NCBI GenBank assembly: GCA_016098155.1
Contig: JAAAJB010000248.1
Coordinates: forward strand, 1-41,617
Direction: 5' to 3'
DNA: 41,617 bases
DNA from: Actinomortierella ambigua
Lineage: Eukaryota; Mortierellomycota; Mortierellomycetes; Mortierellales; Mortierellaceae
Translations under genes and position numbers: made by a program
The notes under the pieces: generated by a model
Databases searched by the model: none
Told to the model about the DNA's origin: nothing
Seen by the model: the letters and a program-made list of their open reading frames with translations, nothing else
Shown: positions 11,350 through 23,600 of the stretch, one piece after another
Layout: the number at the start of each line of letters is the position of its first letter
Numbering within the stretch: the first letter of the stretch is position 1

Positions 11350-12499
11350 GATATGACACTGTGCACATACAAGTGAATTGTATTGTCTATTCTAGCAACC
11401 TGTTGAAAACAAAGAGAGCAGAGAAGAGGAGGGATAGAAACAGCGAGAGAGAGAGAGAGCAATGGCGCTTTTTACTTTCATGTGGCCACTTGTTTTGTTC
11501 ACCACATTCAATTCAGCCATGCTCTAGTATGCCTGCTTAAACTTTGTTGTCCGACTCACCGTCCACGAACGAATGTACAAGGACTGCTAATGAAACATGT
11601 TCCCTCCTCAAGAAGATAAGCGGGGCGGGTATCTGTAGGGGAGGAGAGGGAGGGCAGCGGAGTCACCGCATTCCCCATGAGGTTAGGAAGGAAATAGCAG
11701 TGCGCCTGTTCACATGCGTTCCAGTTGCCCATGGCTGCTTTCCCTTGAGCTTTGCAACAAAGTGGTATGCCTCCCGGGACTGGGGTGTGTTTTAACAACC
11801 ATACTAGAAATGGAATACGAGACTCGAGGCAGTGCCACAACAGACATACAAACATGGCACATTCATACATTCATAACCGATCAGAGGGATGCTCAAAAAA
11901 TACTTGAATTCATGCTGCCTTTCGTAGACAACCCTCGACATGACTCGGGATAGAAGGTAACAAGGCAAATGGTCACAGCGTGGAAAAGATGTTGGAATGC
12001 TTAAACAAGCAACAAGAAATTTGCCAACAAAAGAGCTCGTCCACACACAAATCGCGCGGAAGCAGTGCGCACCATGGTAATGCCCATGCATAACGTGGGC
12101 GATACGCAGGGATGTTTATGCAACCACTAAAACTGAGTATGGAGAAGGAGGGCATGCACCCCCTGGTATCCTTTGCTTTGCAGGTGCCAGTCAATGGAGC
12201 AGATAGAGAGGATGCATCCACCAGTGGTTGGTGGCAACCAGAGTTATCCCATAGATGATGTGATCGCACTTCCTGCGTCAAGGAGGGGGGGATTATCTGA
12301 TCGAGCAAGAGTGCTGCCCAATTGGATTCCTTCAACTTGCTCAACAGTGTCTCCACTCGTCTGTCGTTTGAAGTCTAAATCCTTTTCTTTTTTTCGTCGC
12401 CCCTCCCTCTTCCCTCTTCTTCCCGCACTTTCGACCCGTACACACACGAGCTGCTGTCGAGCAGACAACACCTCTCTCCCCCTTCCCTCTTAAAAATTC
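11350..12499. other. Divergent intergenic region between BtaA-like gene and MMS19
   Basis: About 1.15 kb that must contain both promoters. The last 120 nt before the MMS19 start are strongly pyrimidine-rich (TTTTCTTTTTTTC and CCCTC runs), typical of a fungal 5' leader. Several minus-strand open frames occur (for example 11973-12356), but they have no conserved or low-bias coding look and I reject them. Confidence 0.5.
11443..11459 (+). repeat. GA dinucleotide microsatellite
   Basis: A short (GA)n run in the divergent region upstream of the BtaA-like gene. Confidence 0.7.
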
Positions 12500-15400
12500 A
12501 TGGATCGTCTCATTTCTACCTTCATTCTCTCTCAGACCGACTCTCAGGAGCAGGCCGATGCAGCCATCAATGACATTGTCAATGGTACTCACACAACAGA
12601 GCCTTCCACCCGATAGAGAAAAAAAAAAGGTTTGCATGGACTGACTCATGACTAATCCTTGACAATGCTGTCCATTTGTTGTTTGTGCCTAGATGTCGGC
12701 ACCAGTCCCATGAAGCTGCTGCTGCTTGTGCAAGGTCTGGGCGAGTATCTTACAAGCGAAGAAGCGTTTGTTCGATCCAAAGGTAGCCAAAAAGAAAGGA
12801 GTCGAGGGAGGGGGAGAGACCAGGCTCTGATGGATTCTTAGTCACCCAGGATTGATCTGCAGCCTACTAACTGGGGTCTGCGCATTTGTTGTGCTGTGCT
12901 TGTCTTTGTCATTGTCTCTAGCCACCGCCTTGCTCTCCACCACGCTTGCCACGCTTGACCAATCCAAAGTGAACGCAAATGCAGGTAAGAAAAAAGAAAC
13001 AAGAAAGGTGGCGAGAGTCTCCCCAGCTGGTTGGATACACTGTTTCTGACTTTTTACCAACTTTTTTTTATCTCTCGCTGTTTCACATCTGATAGTGGGT
13101 GTTCTGGTAGACTTTTATTGCGACCGACTGACAGATCAAGCATGTGTGCCCGAGCTGCTCAAGGGATTGTTGGCTCTTTCGAAATACGACAAGTTTACAG
13201 GCGATGACTGCATCAAGGCTTGCAAGGCGTAAGGAAGAAGAAGCCTCGATTTTTCTTGCTGGAAGGCGCTGATGCAGGGCAAATCATGGAAGAGGTGGCG
13301 GACATCTAATCAGTACCTATATTTTGCGACACCTTTTTTTTTTCTTCATTGTCATCGGGTAGTGTTTTGGCATTGGTTAACGTCCAGACATATCAGCAGA
13401 CGGCACGGCATACAGTGTTCCTCTTTTTCGATCAGGCCATCCGACAGTACCTCAAGAGTAGGTTTACATCAGCAGATCAAGAGAGCGGTGTGATGCAATC
13501 TGCTTCCAGAACACGAGCGAATCAAAATTTCTCACGCTTCTCGATGATATTTATCCCCCTTTACTGCTACCAACAAAATAGGCATGCAAACACTGGGATC
13601 TGAATTTGTGTTTGGCTTCATCCAATGCTTGGACGGCGAAAAAGATCCCCGCAACCTTATGCTGGCGTTCACCCTGATCAAGGAGATCATCCAAAACTTT
13701 GATATTGCTCAACACGTCGAGGATTTGTTCGAGGTTACCTTCTGTTATTTCCCCATCACCTTCCGGCCACCCCCCGACGATCCTTACGGCATTACCGCCG
13801 ATCATCTGAAGGTCGGTCTCCGAGAGTGTCTTGCCGCAACCCCCTACTTTGCCAAGTTTGCCCTTCCCCTACTCCTGGAGAAGCTGTCGTCAAGCTCTGG
13901 AAGTGCCAAGGTATTGTTTTAAAGTTTTGCGGCGAGACTATGAACCAATCCTGACTACAGATCTTTGCTACATGTTTGACCTAATGACACACCCCACCCC
14001 TTTCTTTTGTCCACCTTTATAGAAAGATTCAATGGAAACGATTGCAGCGTGCGCACCCGTCTATGGATCATCGGCTCTGGAGCCTTACTCGGAGGAACTA
14101 TGGAATGGCCTTCGGAACGAAATTTTTCACGCCACCAACGATGATCTAGAGCAGATCGCTCTCAACACTTTGCAGGTGATCGCCACCGAGTTGTCTGTGG
14201 GTGTCAGCATGGGCTCGAACAGCGACCCGATTGAAAAGTTTTTGCGACCAATTCTTTCCGACTGTATGGCCCAGCTCGAGAAGCCAGAGCTCAAGCTCGC
14301 CAAACCTAGTGGACGGATCCTCAAGTCATGTGCTATGGCTTCAGGTAAGAGGAAAAAGGCAACGATTTGTACGTTGTGACTCGACAATGGTGGAAGTCGC
14401 AAAACCTAATATTGAACACAACTGTAAAAATATTTAGATCCCGCCTGCACTGCAGTTACTTCCGCCACCATCCCCACTCTCCTTTCACAGTATACCAGCA
14501 GCGATCAGTCAACGCGGAAGAAGGCACTCTTGGATGTACTGTTGGACTTTTTGGATGCTAGCCGCACACTGTACGGCACAGCCGGGCCCAAGGAGACTGA
14601 GCGTAGGTGGAACCGACATGAGAACGTTACTAAAGGATATAAGGACTGTTTAGTGTGGCTTGTCTTTCAACTCTAACTCCTCGGTTTGTGTTTTGTTTTT
14701 TTTAGGCGACAACGACTTTATCACTCCTCTGTTGACGTTCAAGGATCGCTTCTTTGAGATTTTCACCAATGCCGTCCTTTCGTCCAACGAATACAACGCT
14801 CTGCGTCTTGCCGGTATCAAGGGTCTACATGCTATGATCCTTCTTCGCGAATTCTTGTCCGAGACCGAGATCTCCTACGCTGTTCAGTATTTCGTCCGCA
14901 TCGTCCTAGAGGATCCCGATATTGAGATGCAGTAAGCATACGTCCCCTCACCTTGCAGCTTCCAGTTATCTCCGGTGAATTTTTGTACTAGCCGTCTCTT
15001 ACACATGCCTTAGACGCTGACTGACCACCCATCCTCCTTCCTTTTGGCTTTGCTTTAGGAATGAGGCACTAAAGTCTCTGACATCACTCGCCAACATCAT
15101 GCCCAGCACGGTAGGCGCGATGGCATTGCCAGAGCTGTTTGAGCAGTTGCCAGACACGCCTAGCGAGATGGAGATTGACACAGTGATCCCACGCCGGACA
15201 CCACAGTACATTCTGAACGCGGTGACCAAAATTGCGCTGGAGCCGTCGTTGTTTGCTGCGGTGGTTCCGCAGGTGCTGGAGAAGCTTGGCAAGCTGGCTA
15301 GGAGCGGCAGCAATGGGAATGGAGATGGCGATGATGGTGTTGTGGATCCAGCGTACCCGATCGCATTGTTGACGTCGTTGCTGGACCTGTTGCGGGCCAA

Positions 15401-17149
15401 GGCGGAGCTCAAGCATGAAGATCTACCAAAGTATCTGGATTACTTGGTGCCTCACTTGTTGGGCATGTGCATCTTCCCTACAGTGACGGAGCGGGATGGA
15501 CCAAATGTGATGAAGAGTCACGGTATCTTGGAGGTCGTGGGCGGGATCACTCGAGTCATTATGATCCATGTTGACACAGCGTAAGTTCGCCTAGGAGGCC
15601 TTTTTTTCTCTTGTCTAATTCTGATATGAATCTTGGGAATAGGAGAGGGCCAAAAGAGGTGTTCATGCTGTTGCGACAAGGGTGTTGTGTACTCAACTAA
15701 TTCAATCTTTTGTTTGTGTTTCTAGTGTCCAAAAAACCTTTGTGCAGGCCATTTTCAACATCTTCGTTATGGGCAACTTGTCTGTCATGGCTAACTATGA
15801 CCAGAATAGAGAGAAAGTACCGTTCACTCCTCTCAGTGCCACCGCTCGGGAATCTCAGCAGAACACTGCAACTCTGCTGGCTACTGTTATCACTGGATGC
15901 CGTCAGGAGGTATGTGCTCGTTTTTTATTTTTTTTTCCAGGAACCGACAAATCTGTGTTGTTACGACCTGTAAGGGCACTGCGATTTGTTGCTAACTCGA
16001 TTCTTCCCCCCCCCCCCCACATGTCATTGATACAATGACCGAATAAATTAGACGGCCCTGCCAGTGGACGATCTGGAGGCATTGACGGAGGCTCTGGTGA
16101 ATGTGGCGGTGACAACGCCAAACGCATATCAACGACAAGCGCTGTCGGAGATTGTGGCGACGATTGTGAACAAATACAACAAGGGCAACTGTTTGAACAA
16201 CTTTTTGACGACAAAGCTGATTCCACGGTTGCAGCAAACAATCCAGGATGAATCGGCCGTTTATGAGGCCCGAGAGGCGGCACTGACAACGTATAGCTGG
16301 CTGGCCAAGGCGCTGGTGCTGTCCGTGAATTCGATCGGGTATGAGATGGCCGGGGAGATGATGAAGCTGTTTAACGTGCCTCGCATGGGCCGCGTGGCAG
16401 CCGACGGATTCCGGATTGTGATTGGTGAACAAGCAGATATTTTGACCAAGGAGACGTTTGCGGTAAGACGGTTGCTGTACAAGCAACGGTTTTTCAACTA
16501 TTGCACGCCTGTCTTGGTTCAAGGATTCGTTGGTTCCTCGTCCTCTTCCTCCCCTGGACCATCGTCGTCGTCGAATGAAGTCCGGCATCATTTCTTGGTG
16601 GCGCTGTCGCATGTGTTGCGCAACATCCCGAAGCCGATCCTACTGACAGAGCTGCCACCTTTGCTGCCACTCTTGGTGCACTCGTTGTCGTTCCCAGACC
16701 CAGAGCTCAAGGCGTCGACGATCGGCACCTTCCAGAGCGTGACTAAGGAGGCCAAGGAGTTGATTGCGGAGCACCTGGGAACGTTGGTGCCGCTGCTGCT
16801 TCAGCTGACGCTCCCAACTGGTGCGGCGGCGACCTCGACCCCCCCTGCTTCGGGCACTGCGACACCCACGACCGTAGGATCGACACCGACTTTGATGACT
16901 GGCATCACTGCTACCACCACAACGTCAGGAGCAGGTGCGACGTTGAATACGATGAAGGTCCGAGTGGCGGCGCTGCAGTGCTTGGGAGAACTGGCCAAGG
17001 ATTTGCCGTTCACGGCGCTGGTGCCGTACAAGCAGCAGGTGCTCAAGGACTTGGAGCGGGTATTGGACGACAAGAAGCGATTTGTCCGACGAGAGGCAGT
17101 CGAGTGCCGTAGTTTGTGGTTTGCGCTAAGCGGCAATGTCAGTGCCTAA
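12500..17149 (+). CDS. MMS19: MMS19, HEAT-repeat targeting subunit of the cytosolic Fe-S assembly complex
   Basis: MMS19 works with CIA1 and CIA2 to hand [4Fe-4S] clusters to nuclear DNA enzymes (XPD, polymerases, primase). Twelve exons restore one frame of 1103 residues: 12500-12584, 12693-12782, 12922-12984, 13096-13228, 13363-13457, 13582-13910, 14023-14344, 14438-14602, 14706-14931, 15059-15580, 15726-15909 and 16052-17149. The N-terminal landmark GSEFVFGFIQCLDGEKDPRN, then EELFEVT-like CYFPITFRPPPDDPYGI and AKFALPLLLEKL, match the conserved MMS19 N-terminal domain. The C-terminal domain shows YTWLAKALV-like YSWLAKALV, KQRFFNYCTPVLVQGF, HVLRNIPKPILLTELP and the end block LVPYKQQVLKDLERVLDDKKRFVRREAVE. 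A Thr/Ser/Ala-rich insertion lies near residue 1015. Most introns are 80-140 nt; intron 11 contains a C13 run. Identification is very secure. Confidence 0.95.
16006..16018 (+). repeat. C13 homopolymer in MMS19 intron 11
   Basis: Thirteen consecutive C inside the 15910-16051 intron, a second case of a long poly-C run in an intron of this window. Confidence 0.9.
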
Positions 17150-17849
17150 GGAGAAAGAGAGTGTGAGTGAGAAAGAGAAAACAAAAATACATAGACCTTT
17201 CTTTTTTTTTTTAGTTGAAAAATTTATCAAGCGTTTGTAAAATGGAGATGCAATGGTTTGTGGGGATGTGGAGGTTTCGAGGAGGGAAACGATAAGAAGA
17301 TGAATGTTTGTTGAGCTGGAACCTCTACGGCCTGCATACGTAAGCAAAGTGGGAACGCTGCACACATTTAGATCTTCAGGGTCCAAATGGTTCATTTTCG
17401 CCCTTTCGCCTCGCTCACAACATGCCCCAACTCAATTCTGCTTTTGGTAGCTTTGAGGATTTGCCTCGTCCTCGTCCTTCTTTCCCCCTTTGGCTCTTGT
17501 TGACATGGTCGAATGTTCCGAGCATGCTATAGTTTTTGTCTATTGTTGTTGTTCTTTGACTTTATTGTTTCTTGATGTTGACAAACTGTGGCCCCTGTGT
17601 TGACAGGCGATGGAGATGACCCCATGCAGTAAGAGAACTGGACGTGAAGCGTCCTCTTTTTATTTCAAAGATCATATTATCTACTCAGTAAGAGAGAGCT
17701 CATACAAGGAGGGAGTGTCATTTGCTAAAGTTGTTATTGTCGTGAGAGAGGTAGGGGGAGAGGGGGTATAATACGTAACGTGGTCATTGGGGTAGAAAGA
17801 AAAGAGCGACCGTGATGAGGCAAGGGGGGGGAGGAGTGACACTCCTAGC
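17150..17849. other. Convergent intergenic region
   Basis: 0.7 kb between the MMS19 stop codon and the stop codon of the minus-strand GNAT gene. It presumably holds both 3' UTRs. It is T- and G-rich in patches with a G8 run near 17823. No convincing gene is seen. Confidence 0.5.
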
Positions 17850-19377
17850 TCAGAGTCGGGCCATAGGACGTCTATGCATGCGTTGTGGTGGTGACGCCGG
17901 TGTCCTCGGAGAAGGGCGCGTCTGGCATAGCGAGTGGTGCGGCATGGAGGACTGAGAATGTTGTGAATTGTTTACGGCATGAATCTCCAATGGTCTTGAT
18001 GGTCCGCTAGTATTCGGTCCAGCTACTGCCTGGTGAGGCGGCTTGCTTACAATAGGACCGGTGCCGTCCACTTGGGGTTTGTGAACATAAAGACGATAGA
18101 CATGGCGTGTCGAAGGGCCGACAATATATTCGGTCTGGCTCGTGGTCCTGTCGTTCATGAGGGCTAGAGCATTGCGCGTGCAACCCCAGGCCTGGCGGGC
18201 ACGTTTGTTTGTTTCGAGGATGGTGTAGGCAAATACACGGGTGTGATGGACCTCGGGAACATAGCCAACAGTCTTCATGACCAAGGTGTCTTGGTTCTCG
18301 ACCCAGCAAGCCAAGTATCCAACGTCCTGACCCGTCTTGATGTCAACGACAAACGATGACAGGTCGAGCAATGAGGCCAGGTCGACCTCGGGACGGGAGA
18401 TCAAGTCGTTGAGGACGACGCGGCGGTGGGTCTCCCGAGTAACCTGCTCATCAAAGAGGTCCTTGCCACCAAACATGCGGATAGAGAGATCGTAGACGCG
18501 GCGAGCGACGTTGTCCTCGGCGCTCAAGGCCGGGTGACGCTCGGGGTTCAGCGAGGCTGTAAAGTCGAGGGTGTTCCAAGCCTGCAAGGCAAAACCGGTC
18601 GACTCGAGGGGCACGTCCTTGCAGTACTTTGAAAGTCTATCGATGAACGGGTCCATGTCGTAGTACATTGTGTAGTAGTCTACGGCCTTGACGAAGCCAG
18701 CCTTATGATCGGCCCCACACAGAAAGGAACAGAGCTTTAGAGCGATGCAATAGAGAGCAAATCCAATACCAACAAAAAATTGTGCAACTCGAGGCAATAC
18801 ATGGGAGTTTTTTTTTTCCTTCGCCATTCCTTCCCAACTCTTTTACCTTTGCAAATGCCGTTTGATAAAACTTTGGATGGTCAGGCTCATAGGACATCGA
18901 GGGTGCAGGGTCGTCATCAACCCGCAGGCGGTAATGGAGCCAGGTCGTCAAGTTGACCGGACCGAGGATTTGTCGTACTGGTTGGAATTGGCCCACGCCG
19001 CCACGGCGCAACCAGTTGGTCGCTGCATTCAACACGATGACACCTGCGTCGACATCCCTGGCCTCAAACAGGCCCACATATCCAACGGAGCTGTCAGCCA
19101 TAGCCGTGTTGGCTCCGGCACAGGCAATGGGGCGGTGGAGGTCATCGTATAGGATCCAAAACTCGGCCACGGTATGAGGAAAGTAGCTCGAGGTAGTGTC
19201 GTTAAGGCTGATGTTGGCTTGCGTTGCCAAGAGTTGATGGACGAGCACGGGCTGGATAGAATGATGGTGGAGCGAGGCGAACTGGGTGATGAATTGTTGT
19301 TTGTTATAGACGGCTGACATTGGCAGAGGCTCAACGTAGCGTTGGTTGTTCACAGTGGTCTCGATGTTGGTGAGCAT
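17850..19377 (-). CDS. Tandem GNAT-fold N-acyltransferase-like protein (YghO-like)
   Basis: Two exons (19377-18847 and 18701-17850; 145-nt phase-0 intron) encode 460 residues. The first half has the pattern of bacterial YghO-type proteins: VGYVGLFEARD, then a helix ending NWLRRGG, then ILGPVNLTTWL (equivalent to the RGPMNxSTN block) and SYEPDHPKFYQTAFAK|AGFVKAVDYYTMYYD across the splice junction. The second half repeats a GNAT-like layout: SSFVVDIKTGQDVGYLACW, then VMKTVGYVPEVHH, and ends STRHVYRLYVHKP, matching the YKRYRLYE-type end of these proteins. The last 60-70 residues are Pro/Ser/His-rich and probably disordered, an addition to the family core. The acyl donor and acceptor are unknown. 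It is transcribed divergently from the ligase/PEP-synthase-like fusion, so shared control is possible. Family placement is from memory of motif layout. Confidence 0.75.
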
Positions 19378-20672
19378 GTTGGATGTAGTTGCTGGTCGTT
19401 TCTTGTTCGGTGATGAAGAAAAGTCGTGAAAAATAAAACAGTACAGTGCTGGTAATTGACAATGATTCCTGTTGCTGCCTAGGCTGAATGCTGGTAGTGG
19501 TGGTGGTGGGAGGTCTTCTTTTCTTGTCGTTAATGATATAGTGAGTTCAAGGTCATAAAGCTAGTCGTTTCAAGGGTATTATTTCCGGGAAATCTTTGGG
19601 GGCGAGTTGGGTCGTGAAGGGTACATGGAATGCCTTTGAAGGATGACGAAAATGATAAAAAGTAAAAAAACGATCATGAAATAGTGTTTATAATAATACA
19701 TGAGACAAGGTGGTTTGTGCTTAGTGGCATGAAAAAAAGGGAGAAGGCCTCAGATGATCGGGGTGGGATTATCGGCAAAGAGTCAAGACCGATGAAGAGG
19801 GAAAAAAAATGAAAAAGGCAAGCAAAATCCAGTCATGGTTCACGGCAAAGTCACTCATACGCACTAACAAGAACGGGTCATCCATTGCCCGCACCACACC
19901 TCCTCAGTGAGAGGATCCATATTGGTTGGTATTTGCGCCAGTTAGCACTTATCATGTACTTACTGTGCGCATGGTGTGTTTTGGGCTGGAGCAACGGAAA
20001 CGGGGAGAGCCAAAAAGGAAAATCCATGACAAAGAAACACGAGGTAGTGGCTGGCGGAGAGGGAAGGATAAGGGCGAGGTGAGAGTATCGACATGCGTGG
20101 CAAAATAATAATTCCATGCTACACGAGTGAGAGAGACTATTTTTCCTCAAAGACCGATGATATTCCTTACATTGCACTGCATTCCTCTGCACCACGATGG
20201 TACATTGAATAGCTGAGGCGTACTGTACACAAAATGTGAGCAAACACAAACACATGAATCCAGCAATGTTCAGGTGGGTGCATGCACTTGTGGAGCGGAG
20301 CTCTTATCGGTGCTCAACTGAATCGAATTTTGAGTAAATTTTTTTAAGGTATTCAGTGAAACGCTTTGAATTGTGCGCAGAGAGACAAACAAACAACAAA
20401 AACAGAGTTTATTCGAACGCGGGTCTGTGTCGTTGTGTCGCTGTTGACCTCTGTGTCTCCTTCCTCTCTTTCTTTCCATGTAAAGTTAATATTAGATCGC
20501 CATCGTTTATTCCCATCCTTCCCGCTCCTTCTCCATTTGTACTCGGCCTTGCTCGTCCTTCTCTTTCGTCTTCTAAAGTTTCATTTTTGATTTTCTCTCT
20601 TTCCTCTTGTCACTCATCCAACTGTCTCTGGTCTGTTGATCCATACCCTAATACTGTACTCTGAAAAACACC
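19378..20672. promoter_or_regulatory. Divergent promoter region between the GNAT gene and the ligase/PEP-synthase-like fusion
   Basis: 1.3 kb separates the start codons of the two divergent genes. The 250 nt before 20673 are pyrimidine-rich (CTTTCTTTCC, CTTCCCGCTCC and similar), a likely leader. The rest shows no convincing open frame; small frames at 19878-20255 (minus) and 20356-20664 (plus) look like chance. No clear TATA box or palindromic operator was picked out. Confidence 0.5.
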
Positions 20673-23600
20673 ATGACTTCTCCGCCATACGAGGTATGTC
20701 CAACACTCATCCTGCCACAGTTGTGTGAAGTGGCTTCTTTCTGCCCCTGGAGAATACTAACAGCTGGAAATCATTCTCATCTAATCAACAGGGCCCAAAG
20801 GCCGAAGCCAAGCATATCGCCATAAACCAGCTTCACGATTTTTTGTCTCAGGGACTGCCAGACATTTTTCGATGGAGCTTGAAACGACCACCGACGGAAG
20901 AAGAGATGAACGGCAACATCTGCAGTCTCTTCAATGCGATGTTCACCCACTTTCGTGAGACGGTAGCACCAGATGCACCTTCGCCTGATTGTTTCGTCTT
21001 CACCCAGCCAGACATGCCCGCCGTCACGTTTGATGAGATGTGCAGCCGTATCAGCCACTTTACCCAGATCTTGAGCCAAGGATCCAAGAGCTGTAAGCCT
21101 CTCCAAAAGGGAGACAAGGTCCTCATCCTCGCCTCGCTTGGCGTCGACTTTTACGTGGGGGCGATTGCTGTCTTGTCTCTCGGAGCCACGCTAGTTCTCC
21201 TGGATCCATACATGGAACGATCCAAAATGAGTGTCTGCATCGAGTCTGTCATGCCTATCACCCACATTGTCACGAATATGAAGCTGACATCATTCAAAAA
21301 GTGGATCCTGTCAAGAGCGGTCCCAGCACTGAAAAAGATTTCCAATGTTGCAGAGATTCCTATCCATGTTGAGTAAGTCCTTATGTTGTGAGTTGGTCCC
21401 CACCTATGTTCAATCTACTCGAAGAGTCCTTGAATGAGCCAGGATGTACTTACGCTTCTCTGGCACTTGTTGTTGTCTTCGTCTCTTTTGTCGCCTCCTT
21501 TTACCCTTAGTAAAAAGATTCTCGCCAGCGCACCCAAGCTACTCCCGATCACGTCGGTGACTGGCGACTCTACAGCCTTGCTATCGTTCACCACCGGATC
21601 GACCGGCAACCCAAAGCCCATACTGCGGTCCCATGACTATCTGCGAGCACAAACGACGGGTGTCTTCTGCCAGAGAGAGATTGCTTCATTCAATCGCGAG
21701 CATCCCCACTCTGATCCAGCTCGCACCACAAAAGTCGTCACCAACTTGCCTGTCTTCATTTTCGGGCAGATTATGCTTGGTTACACCACCTTAATCCCTG
21801 ACAACTTTAACCCTGCCGGTGTCAATCCTGCCCCTCTTTTGCAGGCTATGATCCGCCATGATGTTCAAGTGGCCTTTGGTTCGCCGGCCTTCTACTTTCG
21901 CCTCCTTGAACACCTGCAAGAGACATCAGGTGTCGACCAGTATGGCATGTTCAACCGCCCCTTGCCAGTGCGTGTCCTCTGCCTGGGTGGTGCACCGGTC
22001 TTTACGTCGGAGCTCGATATTCTGCGTCGTGGCGTCAAGGGCACTTCATACATCTTCTACGGTGCCAGCGAGGCGGAGCCAATCTCCAAGATCAAGGTTG
22101 AGGAGCGCATCCTTTTGGAGACGGGCGATGCATCCTCGATAGCTGCCGATGCTAAAGCTACCATCCACCATGATGAGAAGGTTATGAAGCGAATCTCACG
22201 TCTCGTACCATTCGATCACGAGCTCGATATTAGCGACTATGCTGGTGGTCATACCAATGCCATCTGTGTTGGCCACGTGGACCTCGATGGCGGGATGGCG
22301 CACACAGCCATTGCTTCGATGGAGGACGACACTCTTTTGGAGAAGGGACACATCGGCGAAATTGTCGTCTCGGGTCCACATGTCCATATTACGACCACAT
22401 CTGACGACAGCCGCATTCTTCATCAGCGCATGACAGATACCGGTGCAGGCGGACAGGATAAAGTGTGGCTGCGCACAGGCGACTGTGGCTATTTTGACCC
22501 GGCTGGTCGTCTTTGGCTGGTTGGCCGTACCTCTTGGGTTGTACGCGAGGACGACGAGACATCATCCTTACGCTATTGGCCCATTGCCATTGAGCGCTCG
22601 GTCCTCGAGACGTTCGGCTCCTCGCATGGAATCACCTACGTGGTTTTCATGCCCTCCAAGACTACAGGCAAGCCTGCTCTGTTCCTCGAGGTTCCCAACG
22701 GCTTGGCTCTCGCTGTCCATACACAGATTCTCGAACATCTTCAAGAGACGTTTGATGTCCCCGTCGCGGAGCTATATGTGCTACGCAAGCTGCCCCGTGA
22801 CAAGCGTCATGCCTCGAAGATTAACACAATGGCATTGGAGAAGTTGATCAAGAGGCAAAAGCCGTCCTCCACCATCACTGTTCAGGTAAAAAAAAAAAAA
22901 AAAGTCACAAGCCAGCATGGTCATTCCTGTGTATTTTCCCCATTTAATTAACACTCCGATTTTTCTTTCGTCAATAGCGAGGTGAAATTGCTGGTACTGC
23001 CAATGACAGTTTGCGACGAGGCCTGGCCAGCGTATCAGCCTCGCATACGAGTCTCCACGCGACTCTCGAGATTCAAGACCGCTCGATTCCTCCGATGCCC
23101 TCTCTCCCTTCTTCCGAGATCACAAAGTTTCGATTCAGTGATCCAGACCAGGCCAACTTCCTCTTTGCCTGGCATGACGCCGACCTGCTGTCAAAGTATG
23201 GTGGTGGCAAGGCCAAGAACATGGCCGCGCTCACCAATCTGGTACGCGTCCTGGGCCTCCCCGCAACCGTCCCAGCCTGGTTCGCGGTCTCCACCGAAGG
23301 CTTCAAAGCATTCTTGCGAGCCCATTCACTCGAGCCCTTTATCGTACCTCACTCAACCACGCCCGAGGGCCTCGCGCTCTTCCACGCCGAGCTCACAGAA
23401 AAGATCATGAGGGCACCCTTGCCCGATTGGATGCTCGACGAGTTGACAGCTCTGATTGAATTCGTTTCGCAGGAGCAAGTGAACAAGGGACGAACCCTTC
23501 GACCGTTTTTCGCCGTCCGCTCCTCTGGTGCGGACGAAGACTCGGCCGCACACTCGTTTGCCGGTCAGTTTGACTCGTTCTTGTACCGCCAGTCCACAGA

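Noticed and set aside
11973..12356. 127-codon minus-strand frame between the BtaA-like gene and MMS19
   Set aside because: Composition is Cys/Trp/Ser-rich with no recognisable domain; it overlaps the likely MMS19 promoter and has no splice or start support.
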